Shown here: in pieces, positions 1 to 6,295 of the stretch
Numbering within the stretch: the first letter of the stretch is position 1
Layout: every line of letters starts with the position of its first letter
Origin: an uncultured bacterium
GTDB lineage: Bacteria > Bacillota > Clostridia > Lachnospirales > Lachnospiraceae
Reading direction: 5' to 3'
Length of the DNA: 19,945 bases
Assembly: GCA_937893485.1 (NCBI GenBank)
Contig: CALBJL010000085.1
Location: forward strand, 1-19,945
Position numbers and translations under genes: made by a program
Notes under the pieces: generated by a model
What the model was told of the DNA's origin: nothing
The model's database searches: none
Seen by the model: only the letters and a program-made list of their open reading frames with translations

Positions 1-19
1 TACAGAACCTGAGGAGGTG

Positions 20-160
20 AGTGGCGGGGCTGTATAGCGGCAACCCCGCATTTTTATATAGGTCGGCCATCCGTTAAGGCATCAATGATTGGCGCATTCC
101 CGTAGCCCGTAAACTTATCTCTTCCGAAGTTGACTCGATTTCGCCGGATGACCAGTCCCT
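20..160 (+). ncRNA. Candidate IS110 bridge RNA (seekRNA) region
   Basis: IS110 transposases of the IS621 type are known to use a structured RNA encoded in the element's non-coding end, upstream of the transposase gene, to pair with target and donor DNA. The sequence shows a GC-rich hairpin (GCGGGG at 24-29 with CCCCGC at 44-49, followed by a T run). It also shows a long-range pairing of GGT...CATCCG (61-73) with CGGATG-ACC (145-153) that encloses about 70 nt, as expected for an internal guide loop. The boundaries and loop assignments are inference. The region could also simply be leader DNA with a terminator-like hairpin. Confidence 0.35.
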
Positions 161-195
161 GCCAGTCCTGCAAATTTCTTTACAGGAGGAACCCT

Positions 196-1434
196 ATGTT
201 TAAAATTTTTCGTAACAACTGCTGTGGCCTTGATATCCACAAAACCTGGATCTATGCCTGCATCGGTATTACCGACCCAAATGGCCGTACAGAGTATAAG
301 CAAGCCCGCTTTTCTTCCTTCTCCAAAGGACTCAGGGAATTAGCTGCCTGGCTTGCCAAATATTCCTGTACCGAAGTCTGTATGGAGTCCACCGGCAAGT
401 ATTGGATCCCTGTTTTTAACATCCTGGAAAAGTCCTGTTCTGTCACCCTGGCTCATCCCAAATATACCAAGCCTCAAAAAGGGAACAAAACAGATCGAAA
501 GGATGCCAAATGGATCTGCGACTTATTCATGTGCGATATGATCAAACCCAGTTTTATCCCTTCTCCGGAAATCCGGCAGCTTCGGGATCTGATCCGTTAT
601 CGCGTCAAACTTACCAATATGCTCACCGGCGAAAAGAACCGGGCACAGAACTGCCTGACTGTTTCCAACCTGAAACTTGATGACGTTTTCAGTGATGTCT
701 TTGGAAAGTCTGCCCGTTCCATCACCAACTATATCCTGGAACATCCGAGCGAAACCTTTGATGTCTCTCCTTTTGTCGACCCACGCTGCAAAACACCTGT
801 CTCTGAAATCCAGGCTGCTGTTGACGGGGCGATCTCTCCTGAGCAGGCTGTCAAGCTACGCCAGTGCCTCGCTCACATCGATGAACTTGAAGCCCACCGC
901 AAAGAGATCGAGTCTGAGATCCTTCAGATCGCAGAACCTTTTTCTGCCGTTTTAGATTTACTCTATACTCTTCCGGGATTAGATAAGAATCCGATGACTG
1001 CTATTGCCATTCTCTCTGAGATTGGTCCGGATATGTCCGTGTTCCCGTCATCCAAACATCTTGTCTCCTGGGCTGGCTGCTGTCCCCGTAATGACCAAAG
1101 CAACCAAAAAGTAAAATCCAGGCGGATTTCCCGCGCAGGCAGTTATTTGAAACCTCTTCTTGTCCAGGTCGCCAATGCCTTGGTCAAATCCAAAAAACAC
1201 CCGGAATTTAAAGAGAGGTATCACAGGATCAAATCCCACCGGGGTCATAAAAAGGCAATCATCGCTGTTTGTAAGATGCTCCTGACCGCTATCTGGAACA
1301 TGCTGAGCAAACTTGAGCCTTACAACCCGGAAGGTTTTCTGGAGCACAGGCCTGTCATACAGGAAAAAACTTTGACAGTATCCCAGGCTCTTGAACTTCT
1401 CAGGCTTCGGGGATATACGATCACTAATCAGTAA
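196..1434 (+). CDS. IS110-family DEDD transposase
   Basis: This 412-residue protein is the transposase of an IS110-type element and catalyses RNA-guided strand exchange at the element's ends. The N-terminal RuvC-like domain shows the DEDD acidic residues: D13 in LDIHK, E64 in MEST, and D100 and D103 in KTDRKDA. The C-terminal Transposase_20 domain (about residues 255-345) has the LPGL helix-hairpin-helix segment. It also has the serine-containing stretch PRNDQSN...RRISRAGS; S302 or a serine near it is the likely nucleophile, but I cannot decide which. The start at 196 is chosen because AGGAGG lies at 184-189; the reading frame opens further upstream without a better site. The length is normal for the family and no frameshift is seen, so the element may be active. 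Confidence 0.93.
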   Translation: MFKIFRNNCCGLDIHKTWIYACIGITDPNGRTEYKQARFSSFSKGLRELAAWLAKYSCTEVCMESTGKYWIPVFNILEKSCSVTLAHPKYTKPQKGNKTDRKDAKWICDLFMCDMIKPSFIPSPEIRQLRDLIRYRVKLTNMLTGEKNRAQNCLTVSNLKLDDVFSDVFGKSARSITNYILEHPSETFDVSPFVDPRCKTPVSEIQAAVDGAISPEQAVKLRQCLAHIDELEAHRKEIESEILQIAEPFSAVLDLLYTLPGLDKNPMTAIAILSEIGPDMSVFPSSKHLVSWAGCCPRNDQSNQKVKSRRISRAGSYLKPLLVQVANALVKSKKHPEFKERYHRIKSHRGHKKAIIAVCKMLLTAIWNMLSKLEPYNPEGFLEHRPVIQEKTLTVSQALELLRLRGYTITNQ

Positions 1435-1472
1435 TCATTGTTATCTTTCTATTCTATATTTTGCAGTTGTTC

Positions 1473-1553
1473 TCACCCGCTAATTGCTAATTTTCGAGTG
1501 GCTTGTTTGCTATACTCTTTTTTTGGTGGTTTACCTCTACTTCTTTGTTTCAA
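1473..1553 (-). pseudogene. Short 5' gene remnant between IS110 and truA
   Basis: Reading leftward after the truA stop, GGAGG is followed 8 nt later by a TTG codon at 1553. A 26-codon frame then ends in TGA at 1473. The peptide begins KQRSRGKPPKKEYSKQATRK and is strongly basic. It resembles the start of DNA-binding or mobile-element proteins of Clostridia, but no family can be assigned. A good ribosome binding site with a frame that stops exactly where IS110 sequence begins suggests a gene truncated by the insertion. Chance is possible because the frame is short. Confidence 0.3.
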
Positions 1554-1597
1554 ACTTCATTCCTCCAAATATTCTGTTAATCGCCGATAATCGGAGA

Positions 1598-2341
1598 CTA
1601 GTAGTCTACACGTTCGAGACACAGCCCGCATGCGGGTGCGGTCGGTCCTGCAACGCGCCGGTCTTTTGCTTCTAAAATCTCTGTCATAGACTCCGGATGT
1701 ATCCGTCCGGCTCCGACCTCGAGCAGTGTGCCGACGAGAATGCGCACCATATGCTGCAAAAATCCGGTTCCGTGAAACGTGAAATAGATCTGGTTTTTGC
1801 TGCGTTTAATGGTAATGGAATCCACGAGACGAACCGTGGATTTTTTCATTTTCGGATTGCCGCAAAAGCTCTTAAAGTCATGCTCGCCCTGTAAATATTC
1901 CGCGGCGCGTATCATGGCATCTACGTCCGGCTCAAAATCCAGCCGTGATACATAGCGGCGGTTAAAGACCGGTTTGCCCTCACCAACATAGCAGGTGTAG
2001 GAGTAGGTTTTGCCGACTGCCTTGTAGCGGGCGTGAAAACGTTCGGAAGCCTTGCGGACATCGACAATACCGATGTCGTCCGGCAGATAGCGGTTCATAT
2101 ATGCTTTGATCGCCGGTTCAGATAAGCGTGTGTCGAGCAGGACATTGGCGACCATAGCCTTTGCATGGACACCGGTATCGGTACGCCCCGCACCGATGAC
2201 TTCGGGAATCTCATCCAGTTCACACATCCGTTGCAGGACAGTCTCGATCTTGCCCTGTATCGTGTCTCTGCCCGGCTGGTGTTCCCAGCCGTAGTAGCGC
2301 GTTCCGTCGTATGCGATAGTCAGTTTATAATTTTTCGTCAT
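1598..2341 (-). CDS. truA: tRNA pseudouridine(38-40) synthase TruA
   Basis: TruA converts uridine to pseudouridine at positions 38-40 of the tRNA anticodon stem-loop in the cytoplasm. The 247-residue protein has the usual length and ends in a complete C-terminus. The N-terminus LTIAYDGTRYYGWEHQ is typical of the family, and the motif GAGRTDTGVHA supplies the catalytic aspartate D55. The C-terminal half has FHGTGFLQHMVRILVGTLLEVG, the conserved dimer and core segment, given here only as a landmark. The start at 2341 is chosen by alignment to the family start, with AAGGA about 16 nt upstream. A longer frame reaching 2536 has no such support. The gene stands alone between two mobile or remnant regions, with the IS110 element downstream of its stop. 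Confidence 0.95.
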   Translation of the reverse strand: MTKNYKLTIAYDGTRYYGWEHQPGRDTIQGKIETVLQRMCELDEIPEVIGAGRTDTGVHAKAMVANVLLDTRLSEPAIKAYMNRYLPDDIGIVDVRKASERFHARYKAVGKTYSYTCYVGEGKPVFNRRYVSRLDFEPDVDAMIRAAEYLQGEHDFKSFCGNPKMKKSTVRLVDSITIKRSKNQIYFTFHGTGFLQHMVRILVGTLLEVGAGRIHPESMTEILEAKDRRVAGPTAPACGLCLERVDY

Positions 2342-2368
2342 AGCTATTGTTTGTGTTCCTTTATCTGA

Positions 2369-2533
2369 TATTATTCTTCGGAAAACTGCAAAGTGATCGT
2401 CAGGAATAGTTTCATTATATATGGAATTGGTGGAAATGTATATCCATATTTCGGATTTAAAGTCAAAGAACATGCGGATCGCATTGGCGACGATAACCCG
2501 ATGGCGTACAACGAGCTGATGCAGAATTGCTGA
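2369..2533 (+). pseudogene. Unidentified 3' coding remnant
   Basis: A 54-codon open stretch without a start runs from just after a TGA at 2366 to a TGA at 2531. Its second half, GGNVYPYFGFKVKEHADRI followed by GDDNPMAYNELMQNC, reads like real protein: mixed hydrophobic and charged residues and no low complexity. I do not recognise the family. It overlaps the upstream end of truA on the other strand. A strong rightward terminator follows 78 nt downstream, as would suit the tail of a lost + strand gene. The assignment as a remnant is inference. Confidence 0.3.
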
Positions 2534-2610
2534 CAATCAGGGAAAATTGCCGTGGTGTATGAATGTTAATTCGTGAGAAAAACAAAATAGACAGAGTTGT
2601 TTAGCAGGAA

Positions 2611-2647
2611 ACGTCGATACAGAGTAGTCGTGTATCGGCGTTTTTTT
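2611..2647 (+). terminator. Strong rho-independent terminator
   Basis: ACGTCGATACA (2611-2621) pairs with TGTATCGGCGT (2631-2641), giving an 11-bp stem with one G-T pair and a 9-nt loop, followed by a run of seven T. No intact + strand gene lies directly upstream, only the remnant ending at 2533, so it probably belonged to a decayed gene. Confidence 0.85.
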
Positions 2648-2697
2648 AATTTACAGGAAATTTCTTTCTATGAATTAAAAAAGCCCCGCGAGGATGC

Positions 2698-2725
2698 TTG
2701 ACAAATCCCAATCTTGTGCTAGAAT
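2698..2725 (+). promoter_or_regulatory. Sigma-A type promoter of the 2857 gene
   Basis: TTGACA at 2698-2703 and TAGAAT at 2720-2725 are separated by 16 nt. Transcription would start near 2732, giving a leader of about 125 nt before the ATG at 2857. No clear riboswitch or attenuator fold is seen in that leader. Confidence 0.7.
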
Positions 2726-2856
2726 AGTTCGAAGATTAAATAGTTTAACAAAAAAACAATTTCAAAACAGAACCATTTGCACAGCGATCCATACGATAAA
2801 ATGAGTGCAAACGAGTCAATCATGCGACAAAACGATAAGGAAACGGAAGTGAGACA

Positions 2857-3693
2857 ATGACAGTATATGATACCTTGGAGAAACGGCATGTGATGCCCCG
2901 TGCATGGGAGGACTGGGCGGCGTACCGCAGCGCATGGAGTAAGTGGATCATGCGCCATTGTGAGCGGGGCGGTTCGCTGCTCATCGTAGGAGCGGGCGTA
3001 TGCAATGACTATGATCTGGAGCATTTTTTACAATTCTTTGACCGGATCACGCTCTACGATGTGGATGAACAGGCGATGCAGGCGGCGATGAAGCGCGTGC
3101 CGCAGGCAGACGGCGCGCGGGTGAGCTGTGAGACGGGCGATCTGCTGGGGATTTACCCGGAGGAATACCGCGAGTTTTGTACGGTGATTCAAAGTGAGGT
3201 CAACCGGCGCGGAAAACTGACGGATATTACGCAGCTTGCGCAGACTGCATATATGCTTGCGCAGTCGATGTATGCGCGCGCGGTGGAGCGCAGAGTAAAA
3301 CTTGTGCTGCCACAGGCAGATGTGGTGGCAGTCAGCGGTGTACACAGCCAGATCAATCACATGCTGCCGTGGATCTGGGAGGCGTATATGCAGGTGCTTG
3401 GGCAGCGGGAGAAGCGGGTCTTTCAACTGGCATCGGAGGAAAACAGCCGGATTGCGGCGCAGATCAACCGGAAGCTGTGCGAGGCGGCGCGGTGCGGGCT
3501 GTTTGTATCCGCGGAGGCATCGCGCGCGGGAGTCCCCGGAGGTGTCGAGGGAGCGTGGCAGGCGCTCGCTGATCTGAAACAGCATACGGATGAGTCCACG
3601 TTACATGTAGGAGATACCACACATTTTGCGTGGGGTTATGATCTGCGGCAGAACATGATCTATGATATGGAGGCGCTCGCACTGGTACGCTGA
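2857..3693 (+). CDS. Rossmann-fold, SAM-methyltransferase-like protein, function unknown
   Basis: This 278-residue soluble protein has a glycine-rich loop, LLIVGAGVCNDYDL (residues 41-54). About 20 residues later comes ITLYDVDEQAM, with acidic residues D68 and D70 at the end of the second strand. This is the arrangement that binds S-adenosylmethionine in class I methyltransferases. No catalytic motif that would name a substrate is visible, and the C-terminal half (VSGVHSQINHMLPWIWEAY and beyond) is not one I recognise. The start is supported by GGAAGTGAG just upstream. The gene is monocistronic, with its own promoter at 2698 and a structured repeat element immediately downstream. Methyltransferase activity is an inference from the fold only. 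Confidence 0.75.
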   Translation: MTVYDTLEKRHVMPRAWEDWAAYRSAWSKWIMRHCERGGSLLIVGAGVCNDYDLEHFLQFFDRITLYDVDEQAMQAAMKRVPQADGARVSCETGDLLGIYPEEYREFCTVIQSEVNRRGKLTDITQLAQTAYMLAQSMYARAVERRVKLVLPQADVVAVSGVHSQINHMLPWIWEAYMQVLGQREKRVFQLASEENSRIAAQINRKLCEAARCGLFVSAEASRAGVPGGVEGAWQALADLKQHTDESTLHVGDTTHFAWGYDLRQNMIYDMEALALVR

Positions 3694-3708
3694 TTGGTTG
3701 GTTACAGA

Positions 3709-4010
3709 ATTCTTGTATGAAGGTCGCAGCTCCCGCAAGCATGTCTGTTTTGCTTTCATTGCACGAACCATTCCGATGAGCCTCGGAAAACACTAACTCG
3801 TGTTCAGCAAAGGCTTCCACGAGTTACGAGTCTCATCTCCATCGCGCAAAGGCAGCAAAATCAGACATGACTTTGCTCGCGCTGCTACGTTTACGAAGTG
3901 CCTGTAACGTGAATAGCTGCGGGAGCAGCCTGATCGGGATACTGCTGTGACCGCAGCCAGCCATTCTCAACAAGCATATGCTTGCGGGAGCTGCGACCTC
4001 ATATAAGAAT
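3709..4010. repeat. MITE-like structured element with terminal inverted repeats
   Basis: The left end (3709-3742) and the reverse complement of the right end (3978-4010) match over 34 columns, with one mismatch and one single-base gap. The shared core is GGTCGCAGCTCCCGCAAGCA. Inside lies a nested hairpin (3740-3869): CATGTCTG-TTTTGCTTT pairs with the region ending AAAATCAGACATG, GATGAG pairs with CTCATC, and the tip TAACTCGTG (3794-3802) pairs with CACGAGTTA (3818-3826). A second hairpin (3916-3957) is closed by GCTGCGG/CCGCAGC. There is no transposase and no convincing target duplication. It could be a MITE or another intergenic repeat. It may also act as a terminator for the gene ending at 3693. 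Confidence 0.7.
3971..3984. repeat. Perfect 14-bp palindrome at the right end of the repeat element
   Basis: CAAGCATATGCTTG is an exact palindrome at the inner edge of the right terminal repeat. Its right half is part of the terminal inverted repeat itself. It may be a binding site for whichever transposase mobilises the element, or simply part of the fold. Confidence 0.6.
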
Positions 4011-4022
4011 ATCGCAAATGTT

Positions 4023-4028
4023 TATAAT
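4023..4028 (+). promoter_or_regulatory. Possible -10 element for the marR operon
   Basis: TATAAT lies just outside the repeat element and 19 nt before the marR ATG. No good -35 lies 16-18 nt upstream, where the right end of the repeat sits. Transcription from it would begin at about the ribosome binding site (4035-4040), leaving almost no leader. The true promoter may be elsewhere, including inside the repeat. Confidence 0.3.
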
Positions 4029-4046
4029 ATTTACAGGAGGAACCCC

Positions 4047-4529
4047 ATGGATAAAACAAAACACATCGGCTACCGCATGCGTTATTTCGACCGCTGCATG
4101 AAGCAGCTCATCGACCGCAAAAATAATGAGCGGCAGCAAAATTATGGCATGTCCATGACAGACGGCTGGATTCTGCGCTATCTGTATGAACATGACGGGC
4201 AGGAGGTATTTCAGAAAAATATCGAGACAGACCTGCATATCAAGAAATCCGCACTCACACAGCAGCTCAACGACATGGAGGCGCGCGGGCTGATCCGGCG
4301 CAGGATCTCGTCGCACGACAGCCGCTATAAGTGTATTTCACGGACAGAAAAAGCGATGGAGATCCATCAGGAGATCATGAATGAGATGGAAGAACACGAG
4401 CGGATGATAAAAAAAGGGATCAGCGAGGAAGATCTGGCGGTGTTTTCGCGTGTGCTCGACCAGATGATCGCAAACATCAGCGGAGACGAGAAACAGACCC
4501 GCAGACCGGAATGGTTATGTCATAAATAA
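4047..4529 (+). CDS. MarR-family transcriptional regulator
   Basis: This 160-residue winged-helix protein probably controls the ABC exporter genes that follow it. The central part, VFQKNIETDLHIKKSALTQQ (recognition helix region), followed by LNDMEARGLIRRRISSHDSR (wing), is the classic MarR DNA-binding domain. Flanking helices form the dimer interface. The start at 4047 is chosen because AGGAGG at 4035-4040 is well spaced; an upstream ATG in frame lies inside the repeat element and lacks a site. It is separated from the exporter by 14 nt. MarR proteins of this arrangement typically repress drug-efflux operons until a ligand binds; the ligand is unknown here. Confidence 0.9.
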   Translation: MDKTKHIGYRMRYFDRCMKQLIDRKNNERQQNYGMSMTDGWILRYLYEHDGQEVFQKNIETDLHIKKSALTQQLNDMEARGLIRRRISSHDSRYKCISRTEKAMEIHQEIMNEMEEHERMIKKGISEEDLAVFSRVLDQMIANISGDEKQTRRPEWLCHK

Positions 4530-4543
4530 CAGGAGGTACATAC

Positions 4544-6295
4544 ATGTTAAAAACATTGATGGCACAGATCAAAGAGTATCGCGGTGCGTCGATCGCGACC
4601 CCGATCTGTATGACGATCGAGGTGCTGATGGAGACGATCATACCGTTTCTGATGGCATCGATTATCGATAATGGTGTGGATAAAGGAGATCTGCATCATA
4701 TTTATATGGTAGGAGGCGCGATGTTTCTGATCGCGGTGATCGGGCTGCTCGGCGGACTCGGCGGCGGTCATTTCGGCGCAAAGGCATCGGCGGGATTTGC
4801 CAAAAATCTGCGCGAGGCGATGTTCCGGAACATACAGACGTTTTCCTTTGCAAACATTGACCGCTTTTCAACGGCGGGACTCGTGACACGACTGACGACC
4901 GATGTCACAAACCTGCAGAATGCATACCAGATGATTCTGCGCATGTGTACGCGCGCGCCGCTGAGCATGATCTGTGCGATGATCATGAGCTATGTGATCT
5001 GCCCGCGTCTGGCGAACATTTATCTGCTCGCCGTACTGATTCTCGGCACAATCCTGATGCTGCTCATGATGAAAACACACCGCTATTTTTCACAGGTATT
5101 TGAAAAATACGATGAACTGAATGCCAGCGTTCAGGAAAATGTATCCGGTATCCGCGTGGTCAAGGCGTATGTCAGGGAGAACTACGAGAAGGAGCGGTTT
5201 ACAAAAGCGAGTAAAAATGTGTACAGCATGTTTGTAAAGGCGGAAAAGCTCATTTCGTTAAATGCGCCGATCATGCAGTTTACTGTGTATGCATGTATTC
5301 TGCTGATCTCGTGGATCGGGGCGAAGCTGGTCGTACAGAGCAGCCTCACGACCGGAGACCTGATGAGTATGCTGACCTACAGCATGAATATATTGATGAA
5401 TCTGATGATGCTTTCGATGGTATTTGTCATGATTACGATGTCTGCGGCGAGCGGACGGCGTGTGGCAGAGGTCATTGAGGAGCAGAGTACGCTGACCAAT
5501 CCCACACAGCCTGATTATGAGGTGCCTGACGGCAGCATCCGGTTTGAACATGTCAGCTTTGATTATCATGGAGACAGGGAGCATCCGATTTTAAAGGATG
5601 TCGATCTGACGATTCATGCCGGGGAGACGATCGGTATCATCGGAGGCACCGGAAGCTCCAAATCGAGTCTTGTAAACCTGATCAGCCGTCTGTACGATGT
5701 GACGGACGGAGCGGTTTTTGTCGGGGGAAAAGATGTGCGCAGCTACGATCTCGATACGCTGCGCAATGAGGTGGCAGTCGTTTTACAGAAAAATGTGCTG
5801 TTTTCCGGCACGATTTTAGAAAATCTGCGCTGGGGTGATGAGAATGCGAGCGAGGAAGCGTGCAAACGCGCCTGCCGTCTCGCATGTGCCGATGAATTTA
5901 TCGAGCGGATGCCGCAAAAATATGAGACCTATCTCGAACAGGGCGGCAGTAATCTCTCCGGCGGTCAGAAGCAGCGTCTGTGTATTGCGCGTGCATTGCT
6001 TAAACAGCCGAAAATACTCATCTTAGACGACAGCACGAGCGCTGTCGATACGGCGACGGATGCAAAAATCCGGCAGGCGTTTGCACAGGAAATTCCGGGC
6101 ACGACCAAGCTCATTATCGCGCAGCGCATCTCATCCGTGCAGGAGGCAGACCGCATTATTGTGATGGAGGACGGTCGGATTCAGGGCTTTGATACACATG
6201 AGCGGCTATTGGAGACAAATGAGATATACCGTGATATTTACGAGTCACAGACAAAGGGCAGCGGAGATTTTGATGAGAAGGCAGGTGAGCACTGA
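4544..6295 (+). CDS. Heterodimeric ABC exporter, subunit with degenerate ATP site
   Basis: This 583-residue half-transporter has an N-terminal six-helix membrane domain (about residues 15-305) and a C-terminal ATPase. Walker A is GGTGSSKSS (367-375), the Q-loop glutamine is Q415 and the signature is LSGGQ (471-475). The Walker B region ILILDD has D496 where the catalytic glutamate should be, and the H-loop histidine is replaced by Q527 (IIAQRIS). This matches the non-hydrolysing subunit of heterodimeric exporters such as TM287/TM288 and BmrCD. Its intact LSGGQ would serve the partner's ATP site. AGGAGG lies at 4531-4536. The stop overlaps the next gene's ATG by one base, indicating translational coupling. 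The likely role is multidrug or peptide efflux; the substrate is unknown. Confidence 0.92.
   Translation: MLKTLMAQIKEYRGASIATPICMTIEVLMETIIPFLMASIIDNGVDKGDLHHIYMVGGAMFLIAVIGLLGGLGGGHFGAKASAGFAKNLREAMFRNIQTFSFANIDRFSTAGLVTRLTTDVTNLQNAYQMILRMCTRAPLSMICAMIMSYVICPRLANIYLLAVLILGTILMLLMMKTHRYFSQVFEKYDELNASVQENVSGIRVVKAYVRENYEKERFTKASKNVYSMFVKAEKLISLNAPIMQFTVYACILLISWIGAKLVVQSSLTTGDLMSMLTYSMNILMNLMMLSMVFVMITMSAASGRRVAEVIEEQSTLTNPTQPDYEVPDGSIRFEHVSFDYHGDREHPILKDVDLTIHAGETIGIIGGTGSSKSSLVNLISRLYDVTDGAVFVGGKDVRSYDLDTLRNEVAVVLQKNVLFSGTILENLRWGDENASEEACKRACRLACADEFIERMPQKYETYLEQGGSNLSGGQKQRLCIARALLKQPKILILDDSTSAVDTATDAKIRQAFAQEIPGTTKLIIAQRISSVQEADRIIVMEDGRIQGFDTHERLLETNEIYRDIYESQTKGSGDFDEKAGEH

Larger units (their letters stand above)
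1..1472 (+). mobile_element. IS110-family insertion sequence, ends not defined
   Basis: An IS110-type element is inferred from the intact DEDD transposase at 196-1434 and from structured non-coding DNA upstream of it. IS110 elements lack long terminal inverted repeats and usually make no clear target duplication, so the exact ends cannot be read here. The left end may lie at or beyond the window edge. The right end probably lies close to 1435-1475, because from about 1473 rightward the minus strand carries a broken ORF that belongs to the host side. The bounds given are approximate. Confidence 0.55.

Noticed and set aside
3302..3577. Arg/Gly-rich + strand frame inside the methyltransferase-like gene
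   Set aside because: It is an out-of-frame shadow of the GC-rich gene at 2857-3693, with low-complexity composition and no ribosome binding site.
3709..3984. CRISPR-like or tandem repeat in the palindromic region
   Set aside because: The repeats are inverted, not direct and regularly spaced, so a transposon-like or structural element fits better.
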